Source: JAWUVP01 sp034112285
GTDB taxonomy: Bacteria > Pseudomonadota > Gammaproteobacteria > JABDGN01
NCBI GenBank assembly: GCA_034112285.1
Contig: JAWUVP010000029.1
Span: 1 to 52,406 of the forward strand
DNA: 52,406 nt
Direction of reading: 5' to 3'
Position 1 is the first letter of the stretch. Each line of letters opens with the position of its first letter. This document shows, in pieces, positions 9,261-17,423 of the stretch. The notes under the pieces were generated by a model. The model was not told where the DNA came from. It did not search any database and saw only the letters and a list, made by a program, of their open reading frames with translations. Made by a program: the position numbers and the translations under genes.

Positions 9261-10151
9261 CTATTTATTGTTCGACTTATTCATATAATCAAAGAATTGA
9301 CTATTTGGCCCAAGCACTATCAAATCATGCTTGTTATTAAAGGTATCTTCATAGGCTTTTAAGCTACGATAAAAGGCATAAAAGTCAGGATTTTGACTGT
9401 AAGCAGCCGCATAAATTTTCGCTGCTTTTTGCTGACCTTTAGCGCGCTCTACTGCCGCTTGCTGCCTTGCCGTGGCGATAAGCACTGTGATGTCTGCATC
9501 AGCCTTGGCACGAATAACTTCGGCAGCAGATTTACCACCCGCGCGATGCTCAGAGGCAACGCGTTCACGTTCGGCGCGCATCCGTGCAAACACGGCTGAG
9601 CTCACTTCAGACGGTAAATCAATGGCTTTAATACGCACATCAATCACATCAATTCCCAGCGGTGTGGCGCTGGCATCAGCATTGGTACGTAGGGTGCTCA
9701 TGATTTGCGAACGATCATCTGACACCACTTCTGGAATAGTACGCTGGCCAAACTGCGCGCGTAAGCCATTATTGACCTGTTGCTTTAACAACACTTCGGC
9801 GCGTGAAACATCGCCACCCGTGCTGGTGTAATATTTGGCTAAATCAGTGATGCGCCATTTAACGTAGTAATCCACAATCACATCTTTTTTCTCTGCCGTC
9901 ACAATACGTGATGATTCAATATCTAAAGTTTGCACTCGGGTATCGAATACCACATCAGTGGTTATGAACGGCATTTTAAAATGTAAGCCTGGCTTGTAAA
10001 CCACCGCTTGATTGTTACCATCAGTTTTTAATTTACCTAAACGTAACACCAATGCTTGGCGACCTTCTTGCACGGTGAATAACCCCGTGTAAAGTATTAC
10101 CAATACAATCAGTAAGACGATTGAAACAAGATATTTGAATGAATTTTTCAT
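9261..10151 (-). CDS. hflC: HflC, regulator of FtsH protease
   Basis: Inner-membrane SPFH/prohibitin-domain protein that forms the large HflKC cage around FtsH and limits its proteolysis. The 296-residue chain has one N-terminal signal-anchor (about residues 7-26) followed by the SPFH domain (EGRQALVLRLGKL through about 210) and a C-terminal coiled region rich in Ala, Arg and Lys. Motifs include TRVQTLDIESSRIVTAEKKD and VDYYVKWRI. Its ATG overlaps the hflK stop as ATGA, the usual coupling of this stoichiometric pair. Confidence 0.95.
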   Translation of the reverse strand: MKNSFKYLVSIVLLIVLVILYTGLFTVQEGRQALVLRLGKLKTDGNNQAVVYKPGLHFKMPFITTDVVFDTRVQTLDIESSRIVTAEKKDVIVDYYVKWRITDLAKYYTSTGGDVSRAEVLLKQQVNNGLRAQFGQRTIPEVVSDDRSQIMSTLRTNADASATPLGIDVIDVRIKAIDLPSEVSSAVFARMRAERERVASEHRAGGKSAAEVIRAKADADITVLIATARQQAAVERAKGQQKAAKIYAAAYSQNPDFYAFYRSLKAYEDTFNNKHDLIVLGPNSQFFDYMNKSNNK

Positions 10152-11341
10152 GGTCGAACTCCTCCACCAACTGTGCTATCGGGGTTAACGTAAGCGCTGC
10201 TACTGTCGCTGTTTGCACTATCATTAGTATAAGATGATGGCAACACGCCTGATGCGGCTAAGTCTTTCGATGATATACTGTCATTACCTGCATTATTTTC
10301 AGCCGTTGCAGATTGTTTAGCCAAAAGTTTATCTAAGGGTAAGTACATTAAATTGTTGTGGCCTTTTGTATCTACCAAAACCTTACTTGAATGTTGCAAT
10401 ACATTTTCCATAGCCGTTAGATACATACGCTCGCGCGTGACTTTCGGTGCATTTTGATAAACACTGTAAATCGCATCAAATTCGGCGACCGCAGCTTGAG
10501 CTTGTAAGACCACCTGCTGTTCGTAGGCACCAGCTTCTTGGGTAATACGCTTGCTTTTACCTTGTGCTAGAGGTATCACGCCATTGGCGTAGGCTTCTGC
10601 TTGATTTTGGTAACGCTGTTCATCTTCTTGCGCTTTAATGGCATCATCAAAAGCTTCTTTGACTTCGGCCGGTGCGCGAGCAGGTTGCAATGCCACATCG
10701 GTAATCTCGATTCCAGCATTATACATTGTTAATATTTTTTCAATTTGCTCCAAGATATTTTGGCGTACTACAGCGCGTCCCGAAGTTAACACTTCGTCCA
10801 AGGTTGTGTTGCCCATCACTTGGCGTAAAGCGCTAGCCGTAGCTTGCTGCATGCTGTTGTCGGGGTTAGTTAAGTTGTACAGGTACTCTCGTGCATTACT
10901 AATGCGATATTGCACAGCCACCGCGACATCAACAATATTTTGATCTTTGGTTAACATTTGCGCAGAATATGAATAGTTTGAAATTTTCTTCACATTTACC
11001 GTCGTTTCTTGTTGAATCATCCGTGGCACCCAATGCGGACCAGGACCGACCGTGGAGCTATATTTGCCAAAGGTTAATAACACCGCTCTTTCTGCCGGTG
11101 AAACAATAAATATGCCTGACAGACCCCACAAAATAAGGGCTATCACAACACCGCCAATAATGAATGGCTTAACGCTTACAGCGCCTTCACCAGAGCCATT
11201 ACTGCCCGAGCTGCTCTTCTTTTTACCGCCAAAAAAGCTGTTAAACTTGTCTGCGATATCTTTAAATACTTTATCCAAATCGGGCGGTCCGTCTTGTCCA
11301 CCTGATTGGTTACCCCCTTTACCGGGTTCATTCCACGCCAT
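10148..11341 (-). CDS. hflK: HflK, regulator of FtsH protease
   Basis: Partner of HflC in the membrane cage around FtsH. The 397-residue protein begins MAWNEPGKGGNQSGGQDGPP, the Gly-rich cytoplasmic leader typical of HflK, then has one membrane helix (about residues 63-85) and an SPFH domain starting SPAERAVLLTFGKY. The C-terminal tail is Ser/Asn/Gly-rich. I use the ATG at 11341 because AAGGTG sits a suitable distance upstream; a GTG two codons earlier is less likely. The 5' side is unusual: a tandem repeat array separates it from hflX. Confidence 0.95.
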   Translation of the reverse strand: MAWNEPGKGGNQSGGQDGPPDLDKVFKDIADKFNSFFGGKKKSSSGSNGSGEGAVSVKPFIIGGVVIALILWGLSGIFIVSPAERAVLLTFGKYSSTVGPGPHWVPRMIQQETTVNVKKISNYSYSAQMLTKDQNIVDVAVAVQYRISNAREYLYNLTNPDNSMQQATASALRQVMGNTTLDEVLTSGRAVVRQNILEQIEKILTMYNAGIEITDVALQPARAPAEVKEAFDDAIKAQEDEQRYQNQAEAYANGVIPLAQGKSKRITQEAGAYEQQVVLQAQAAVAEFDAIYSVYQNAPKVTRERMYLTAMENVLQHSSKVLVDTKGHNNLMYLPLDKLLAKQSATAENNAGNDSISSKDLAASGVLPSSYTNDSANSDSSSAYVNPDSTVGGGVRP

Positions 11342-11459
11342 AATCACACCTTATATAAATGGTCAAAAATTCAGGCATATTCTAACGTGAATAGCAGCCC
11401 GGAGCAAAGCATATCCATTAATTAGTTATCTTAAATGATTTTTCCGCAATTACGTGGCA

Positions 11460-11829
11460 TTGACCTGTGCCTGTGGTGCACGTCGCTTCGCTCCTCGCAA
11501 CGACGGTTAATATGTCGGGGCAGTGCTTGTAACGACGATGACCTCCCCCAGCCCGTCGTTGCGAGGAACGTAGTGACGCGGCAATCTCGTGAATCACATT
11601 GTTGTATAGAAGATTGACCGTGCCCGTGGTGCACGTCGTTTCGCTTCTCGCAACGACGGTGAAGTTGTCGGGGCAGTGCTTGTAACGACGATGACCTCCC
11701 CCAGCCCGTCGTTGCGAGGAACGTAGTGACGCGGCAATCTCGTGAATCACATTGTTGTCTAGAAGATTGACCGTGCCGGTGGTGCGCGTCGCTTCGCTTC
11801 TCGCAACAACGGTTAATCCTAAATTCAGC
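11460..11829. repeat. 154-bp tandem repeat array with internal palindromes
   Basis: Two full units (11460-11613, 11614-11766) and a partial third (11767-11829) repeat with periods of 154 and 153 bases, each starting TTGACC. Every unit holds a dyad: CGTCGCTTCGCTCCTCGCAA on one side and the reverse-complementary GTCGTTGCGAGGAACGTAGT on the other. The same sequence theme recurs at 43255-43366 and 46785-46935, so this is a local amplification of a dispersed REP-like element. It fills the gap between hflX and hflK, and its last bases overlap the hflX stop region by only a few bases (hflX ends at 11832). Open frames across it are low-complexity and not convincing genes. Confidence 0.9.
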
Positions 11830-11831
11830 TG

Positions 11832-13070
11832 TTAAAGTTTTGCTTGAATCCTGGCCCATTCAACAGCGGGCAGGCGTACTTGCAATTCCCAATAACCCTC
11901 ATCGCTGAACGTTTCCGATAGCACGGCTTTTAACTCATGCAGCTGCGCCCGAATGTCGGCTTGCTGTGGGGTTAAGCGTAGCGACTGCTCCACATATTGA
12001 GTTTGTAAATTTTGTTTAATGGTCGCCAGCAGTAAATCTAACCCCAGTGATTCTTGTGCAGAAACCCACACTTCGTTATCACGCATATGAGGCACAACAT
12101 CTTGGAGGCAATCAATTTTATTGAACACGCGAACTTGCGGCACATCGCCCGCGCCAATTTCAGTGAGCACTTCATCAACGGCGTCAATAGTGTCTAAATA
12201 ATTTTCATCGCTTAAATCGACAATATGCAGTAATAAATCTGCTTCACGGGTTTCTTCAAGCGTGGCGCGAAATGCTTCAATTAAATCATGAGGTAAATGG
12301 CGAATAAAACCAACGGTATCCGCAAACACCACATCGCCTAAACCTTCCATTTCAATACGACGCAAGGTGGGATCTAAGGTCGCGAATAACTTATCAGCGG
12401 CATACACATCACTGCCGGTTAATTTGTTAAATAAAGTAGACTTACCGGCATTGGTATAACCAACAATTGCCACAACCGGCACGGGGCGACGTTTGCGACG
12501 GCCACGGCCTTGCTCGCGTTGCTTCCGCACTTTATCTAAACGTGTTTTGAGTAACTTAATGCGATCGCGCAATAAACGCCGATCGGTTTCTAATTGGGTT
12601 TCACCCGGCCCGCGCATACCAATCCCGCCCTTCTGACGCTCTAAGTGAGTCCAGCCGCGAATTAAACGGGTTGATAAATGTTGTAATTGCGCCAACTCTA
12701 CTTGCAGTTTACCTTCATGCGTTCTTGCACGCTGGGCAAAAACATCTAAAATTAATTGCGTGCGATCTAACACGCGTACTTTTAGATGGCATTCTAAATT
12801 TCGTTGTTGGCTAGGAGATAAGCGATGATTGAAAATCACGCATTGGGCTTCGTATGCCGTGACAGCCTCAGCAAGTTCGTCGACTTTACCACGACCAATA
12901 AAATATTTGGCATCAATGGCTTTGCGATTGGTGGTGATTACACTAACAGGATTAACATCAGCAGATTTTGCTAAGGTAACAAACTCTGCCAAATCATCGG
13001 CGGCATCATCGCGAAATAAATCGACATGTACCAAAATAACACGTTCACCACCTTCAGGCCGTTCAAACAT
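11832..13070 (-). CDS. hflX: GTPase HflX
   Basis: Ribosome-associated GTPase that binds the 50S subunit and rescues stalled or heat-damaged ribosomes. The 412-residue product has the N-terminal glycine-rich HflX domain (YFIGRGKVDEL, residues 56-66) and the family signature GGIGMRGPGETQLE (148-161). A basic coiled linker (QREQGRGRRKRRP) leads to the G domain with G1 GYTNAGKST (204-212), G3 DTVGF (251-255) and G4 NKID. Length is close to the usual 410-430. A GGAAGAG motif precedes the ATG. It follows hfq by 47 bases, as in many gammaproteobacteria. Confidence 0.97.
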   Translation of the reverse strand: MFERPEGGERVILVHVDLFRDDAADDLAEFVTLAKSADVNPVSVITTNRKAIDAKYFIGRGKVDELAEAVTAYEAQCVIFNHRLSPSQQRNLECHLKVRVLDRTQLILDVFAQRARTHEGKLQVELAQLQHLSTRLIRGWTHLERQKGGIGMRGPGETQLETDRRLLRDRIKLLKTRLDKVRKQREQGRGRRKRRPVPVVAIVGYTNAGKSTLFNKLTGSDVYAADKLFATLDPTLRRIEMEGLGDVVFADTVGFIRHLPHDLIEAFRATLEETREADLLLHIVDLSDENYLDTIDAVDEVLTEIGAGDVPQVRVFNKIDCLQDVVPHMRDNEVWVSAQESLGLDLLLATIKQNLQTQYVEQSLRLTPQQADIRAQLHELKAVLSETFSDEGYWELQVRLPAVEWARIQAKL

Positions 13071-13117
13071 AACTACTCTTCCAGTGGGTAACGGTTAATA
13101 ACAAGAAACTAGTCAGC

Positions 13118-13369
13118 TTAGGCTGCTGGTGCTGCATCCTGCTCATCCATGCGAGGCATTTTGATAACTTGTGATGGTACAATAGTCGAAATAGCATGTT
13201 TATAAACCATTTGACTCACACCACTCTTAAGTAAAACAACATATTGATCGAAAGAATCAATCACACCTTGAAGTTTAATTCCGTTTACTAAATAAATAGC
13301 GACAGCCATATTTTCTTTTCGCATTTCGTTTAAAAATGGATCTTGTAAATTTTGCCCTTTAGCTGACAT
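13118..13369 (-). CDS. hfq: RNA chaperone Hfq
   Basis: Hexameric Sm-like protein that pairs small RNAs with mRNAs. The 83-residue chain starts MSAKGQNLQDPFLNEMRKE, has the Sm1 motif (VAIYLVNGIKLQGVIDSFD) and the Sm2 motif around YKHAISTIVPS with the conserved YKHA core, and a short C-terminal tail (PRMDEQDAAPAA). The ATG at 13369 has GGAGACAAC directly ahead. The gene lies between miaA and hflX in the standard order. Its tail is shorter than that of the 102-residue E. coli protein. Confidence 0.98.
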   Translation of the reverse strand: MSAKGQNLQDPFLNEMRKENMAVAIYLVNGIKLQGVIDSFDQYVVLLKSGVSQMVYKHAISTIVPSQVIKMPRMDEQDAAPAA

Positions 13370-13477
13370 TGTTGTCTCCTTTGTAATAATTATTTGATTC
13401 CAATAAATGGACGCGAATTGTAACATGTTTAAACCAGAATCATAGAATAGGGAGAACCCCTAGGGGGAAAGGGGGAT

Positions 13478-14353
13478 TTAGCGAGATAAATGAACTAATT
13501 TTGGCCAACGGCGCAACCAGGTTAATTGACGTTTTGCCAGCTGCCGAGTAGCGGCAATTCCTTTATCAATCATGGTGGCTTTATCAAACTCACCGTCTAA
13601 ATATTGCCACACTTGCCGGTAGCCCACCGCACGCATGGAAGGTAAGTTTAAATTTAAATCACCACGTGCTCTTAAGCCGCACACTTCATCAATAAAGCCC
13701 GCAGTAAGCATTAAATGAAAACGTTCGGCAATGCGCGCATGCAGTTCTGCGCGATCGTCAGGGATGATAGCGTAGTTTACAAACTCATAAGGCAATGGCT
13801 CGGCTTGTTGCAGCTGTAAGGTACTCAAAGGGATATTGCTTAACCGAAACACTTCAAGCGCGCGCTGAATGCGCTGCTTATCGTTGGGTTTTATTTTGCT
13901 GGCGGCGAGCGGGTCGATGCTTTGTAACTCTTTATAGAGGTGTGCTAACCCCTGCTCTGCTAGTTGCATCTCTAACAGTGCGCGTGTTTTTGGGCAGGCC
14001 TGAGGCAGGGGTGATAAGCCTTGTTGCAACGCACGAAAATACATCATGGTGCCACCCACTAATAACGGGGTACGACCCTTTGCTAAACTTTGCTCAATAG
14101 CTTGCACTGCGTCGCGGCAAAAATCAGCAGCACTGTAACTCTGGTAAGGTTCTATAATATCAATCAAGGCATGCGGTGCTGCTTTGAGTGTTTGTGCATC
14201 GGGTTTTGCCGTGCCAATATTCATGCCACGGTATACCAAGGCTGAATCCACACTGATCAGATCACAGTTTTGTTCTTGCGCCATTTGAATCGCTTTATCG
14301 GTTTTACCCGCAGCAGTAGGGCCCATTAAGCAATAAACTTGTGGCAAGCTCAT
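13478..14353 (-). CDS. miaA: tRNA dimethylallyltransferase
   Basis: Adds a dimethylallyl group to A37 of tRNAs reading codons that begin with U; MiaB and, here, MiaE (39537-40130) act later on the same base. The 291-residue protein has the P-loop GPTAAGKT at residues 11-18. Other family motifs are DLISVDSALVYRGMNIGTAK, PHALIDI, LVGGTMMYF and the C-terminal TRQLAKRQLTWLRR. I place the start at the ATG at 14353, which overlaps the mutL stop as ATGA. The next upstream candidate is a GTG at 14362. Confidence 0.97.
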   Translation of the reverse strand: MSLPQVYCLMGPTAAGKTDKAIQMAQEQNCDLISVDSALVYRGMNIGTAKPDAQTLKAAPHALIDIIEPYQSYSAADFCRDAVQAIEQSLAKGRTPLLVGGTMMYFRALQQGLSPLPQACPKTRALLEMQLAEQGLAHLYKELQSIDPLAASKIKPNDKQRIQRALEVFRLSNIPLSTLQLQQAEPLPYEFVNYAIIPDDRAELHARIAERFHLMLTAGFIDEVCGLRARGDLNLNLPSMRAVGYRQVWQYLDGEFDKATMIDKGIAATRQLAKRQLTWLRRWPKLVHLSR

Positions 14354-15939
14354 GTAAACCACGCCTCAACTTTATCGGCACTACACGCTTGCAACACGCC
14401 GGCTTGCTCTGCCTCTTCACGTGTGAATAAGGCTAATTGTTTTAGGCATTGTTGCTGTGCTTCTAAACTCAAATTGCTGCCCACAAAAGCATGTTTAGCC
14501 AAACATAATGTTATGTCAGCTTGCGTGGTACATTTTAATAAGGCTTGAATTAAAGGGCTGGCTTCACTGCCCATTAAAAAGGCCGGTAAGCTTCGAATGA
14601 CTACATTGCTGGGTGACATTTGTCGAATATCAATACCAAACTCGAGCCATAAAGCGGCTTGTTGCAAGCATAATTCCATCTCGCGGGTAGACAAACAACA
14701 TTGCGTGGGGATCAATAAAGGTTGTGGCGTTAGTTGGCCATTGGCCAACGCTTGCTCCGCAAACCAACGGCAGGCTCTGGCATAATGCAGCACCCAAATT
14801 TGTTCGTCAACTTGGGTTAAAATAAATTGGTTGTCGATGGCCACTAAGGCTTTGTAACTAAGTTTACTTACGCTGGGTCGGTAGGCTTGAGTTGGTTCGG
14901 CAATACTATGGGCCACCACTTCAGTGTTAGGCGCACTATAATATACCGGCTCAGCAGAAGAAGGCTTTGTGCCGCGCGCCAAACTAGCTTGCACAAAATC
15001 ATGCACTAAGCGTTGCTCAACAAAACGCACTTCGTGTTTTGTTGGGTGCACGTTTACATCCACGTTTTCGGCCGGACATTCTAAATATAAAACATAAGCC
15101 GGGTAACGCCCCTGCTGATAAACCTCTGTAAACGCAACGCGAATAGCGTGATTGAGCAGCTTATCTTTTACCATGCGTCCATTCACAAACATATATTGCC
15201 AATCGGCATGGGCGCGGCTGTGTTGCTCGGGCAACACCCAACCCCATAAACGCATGCCGGCGCGGCTTTCATCTATTGCTAGGCATTGCTCAGCAAAAAC
15301 TTTGCCAATAATTTTGCTTAAACGCTGGGGGTATTGCTCGGCATTGTTTAACGGCAATACTTGCCAAAGGATTTTGTCGTTGTGTATTAGCTTGAAGGCA
15401 ACCGGGTAAGCGCTCAAGGCAGCGCGTTTTACTACGCTTTCAATCTGGTTAAACTCGGTGCGCACTGATTTTAAAAATTTACGCCGCACGGGCACATTGG
15501 CAAACAAATTAACGATGTTAATACTAGTGCCCTCTTCATGGGCCGCAGGCAAAAGCTCTGCATCGCTTGTGAGCTGCCAAGCTTGCTCTGCCCCGCGCGG
15601 CTTGGAAACAATCGATAATTGAGAGACAGAGGCAATACTAGCCAAGGCTTCACCCCGGAAACCTAAGCTGCCAATATGAGTTAAATCATCTAGAATACGA
15701 ATTTTGCTGGTCGCATGTTGTGCAATGGCCAACGGTAGATCTTGTTTGTCCATGCCGCTGCCATCATCACGAATGCTAATTAATTGCAGCCCGCCCTTCT
15801 CAATGTGAATTTCAATAATACTGGCGCCCGCATCAAGACTATTTTCAATTAGTTCCTTCACCACCGAGGCTGGCCGCTCAACGACTTCACCGGCAGCAAT
15901 TTGGTTAGCAATGTTATCGGGCAGAACTTTAATACGCAT
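14350..15939 (-). CDS. mutL: DNA mismatch repair protein MutL
   Basis: ATPase that couples MutS mismatch recognition to strand removal. The GHKL ATPase head shows ELIENSLDAGA (residues 29-39), RDDGSGM (57-63) and GFRGEALASI (93-102), and VNVHPTKHEVRF closes the transducer domain. The chain is 529 residues, shorter than the 615 of E. coli MutL, mainly because the linker between head and dimerisation domain is short. No DQHAxxER endonuclease motif is visible, so this looks like the non-nicking MutL type that works with a separate endonuclease. It is the first gene of the mutL-miaA-hfq run and diverges from the MFS gene to its right. Confidence 0.96.
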   Translation of the reverse strand: MRIKVLPDNIANQIAAGEVVERPASVVKELIENSLDAGASIIEIHIEKGGLQLISIRDDGSGMDKQDLPLAIAQHATSKIRILDDLTHIGSLGFRGEALASIASVSQLSIVSKPRGAEQAWQLTSDAELLPAAHEEGTSINIVNLFANVPVRRKFLKSVRTEFNQIESVVKRAALSAYPVAFKLIHNDKILWQVLPLNNAEQYPQRLSKIIGKVFAEQCLAIDESRAGMRLWGWVLPEQHSRAHADWQYMFVNGRMVKDKLLNHAIRVAFTEVYQQGRYPAYVLYLECPAENVDVNVHPTKHEVRFVEQRLVHDFVQASLARGTKPSSAEPVYYSAPNTEVVAHSIAEPTQAYRPSVSKLSYKALVAIDNQFILTQVDEQIWVLHYARACRWFAEQALANGQLTPQPLLIPTQCCLSTREMELCLQQAALWLEFGIDIRQMSPSNVVIRSLPAFLMGSEASPLIQALLKCTTQADITLCLAKHAFVGSNLSLEAQQQCLKQLALFTREEAEQAGVLQACSADKVEAWFT

Positions 15940-16165
15940 AAGAGAATGATAGCATAGCTTGCACTTAATGGGTGATCTTGGTCAACGGGAAAATGTGCGC
16001 TAGAATACCCACAACAAACACTCAATAGGCGCAAATGGCAGTAACACTCATCAGCGATTGTTACTAAATAGCCAATGATAGATAAACAACTTCGGATGAA
16101 ACGGCCTATAACGATTGAGCGCCGCATTAATTTTGCAGCAAAATTTACAGGAAAAATATCAGCAA

Positions 16166-17422
16166 ATGAAACAAAATTCTTCTTTTCGACCTTGGTTAAT
16201 TTGGGCGCTAGGCGCAGGCTTTTTTCTTACGGAATATTTTGCCCGAGTTTCACCCAGCGTTATGCTGCCAGATTTAATGCGCTCCTTTAATGCCGATGCT
16301 TTAGCACTGGGCACCTTGTCGGCCTGCTTTTATTTAGCGTATATTCCCATGCAATTACCGGTAGGAATGTTGGTTGATAAATTTGGCCCACACAAACTAC
16401 TGACCATCATGGCTTTTTTGTGCGGCCTATCGTGTTATTTATTTGGCGTGGCACATGTTATGTGGCTGGGGCAACTCGGTCGCCTGTTGATGGGCTTTAG
16501 TGCCTCGTTTGCGTTTGTGGGTACTTTAAAACTCGCCTCAATGTGGTTTCCAGCCAGGCGCTTCGGCTTACTGGCAGGTTTAACCCAAGGCCTAGGGATG
16601 TTGGGCGCGGTGATTGGTGAAGCACCCACTGCGGTTGCGGTGCATCATATTGGTTGGCGTAACACGATGTATATCATGGCTGTGGTCATAATTGTTTTAG
16701 CGGTATTTATAGGCATAATCGTACGCGACAAGCCCGCCACACCAACGGCTTCCATTAAGCCAGAAAATAAAGTGGGCATATGGCATGGCTTAATATTAGT
16801 TTTAAAAAATTCTCGCTCTTGGGTTAATGCGGGCTACATTGGTTTACTTTATGCCCCTAGCGCAGCTTTTGCAGAATTATGGGGGGTTAATTTTTTAACC
16901 CAGACTTATCATTGGCCACGCACCTTAGCGGGCGCGGCAATTGGTACTATATTTATAGGCTGGACAATAGGTGGCCCTGCCACAGGCTGGATTTCAGATC
17001 GTATCGGCCGGCGAAAACCCCTGTTAATGTTCTCAGCCGTTTGCGGCATGCTGTTTATGGGCAGTGTGATTTATATTCCGCATTTAAGCGTTATTACCGT
17101 GTTTGCTTTATTATTTTTATATGGCATGACCAATACCGGTGTGGCCATTTCTTATGCTGTGGCTAGTGAAATTAATGCCCCGCAAATCAATGGTACTTCC
17201 ATGGCTTTTGCCAATATGGCCTCGGTATTAATTGGCGCCTTATTCCAGCCCATCATTGGCTATATTCTCGATAAATTATGGACCGGCCATATGCAGCATG
17301 GAATACGCGTCTATAGCAGCAGCAATTATCACTGGGCCTTGTTGGCCTTACCCATTTGCTCATTGCTAAGTTTTGTGTTTGCTTGGTTTGTGAAAGAAAC
17401 GCATTGTCGAAATGTAGCGTAA
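16166..17422 (+). CDS. MFS transporter
   Basis: Twelve-helix major facilitator protein of 418 residues. The first helix pair is followed by the loop 2-3 signature GMLVDKFGPHKLL, and the second half carries a matching GWISDRIGRRKPLL. Helix 4 has GRLLMGFSASFAFVGTLKLA. The ATG at 16166 is preceded by AGGAAAAA; an in-frame TTG at 16115 would add 17 polar residues and is less likely. It resembles the anion or sugar-acid porter branch of MFS, but the substrate cannot be read from sequence. It is monocistronic and converges on yhdP with one base between stops. Confidence 0.88.
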   Translation: MKQNSSFRPWLIWALGAGFFLTEYFARVSPSVMLPDLMRSFNADALALGTLSACFYLAYIPMQLPVGMLVDKFGPHKLLTIMAFLCGLSCYLFGVAHVMWLGQLGRLLMGFSASFAFVGTLKLASMWFPARRFGLLAGLTQGLGMLGAVIGEAPTAVAVHHIGWRNTMYIMAVVIIVLAVFIGIIVRDKPATPTASIKPENKVGIWHGLILVLKNSRSWVNAGYIGLLYAPSAAFAELWGVNFLTQTYHWPRTLAGAAIGTIFIGWTIGGPATGWISDRIGRRKPLLMFSAVCGMLFMGSVIYIPHLSVITVFALLFLYGMTNTGVAISYAVASEINAPQINGTSMAFANMASVLIGALFQPIIGYILDKLWTGHMQHGIRVYSSSNYHWALLALPICSLLSFVFAWFVKETHCRNVA

Positions 17423-17423
17423 A

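Noticed and set aside
11460..11829. Possible CRISPR array
   Set aside because: Units are about 154 bases, repeat along their full length and have no unique spacers; no cas genes are near.
11418..11859. Overlapping open frames on both strands through the tandem repeats
   Set aside because: They simply translate the repeat units, show His/Arg-rich repeated text and have no ribosome sites.
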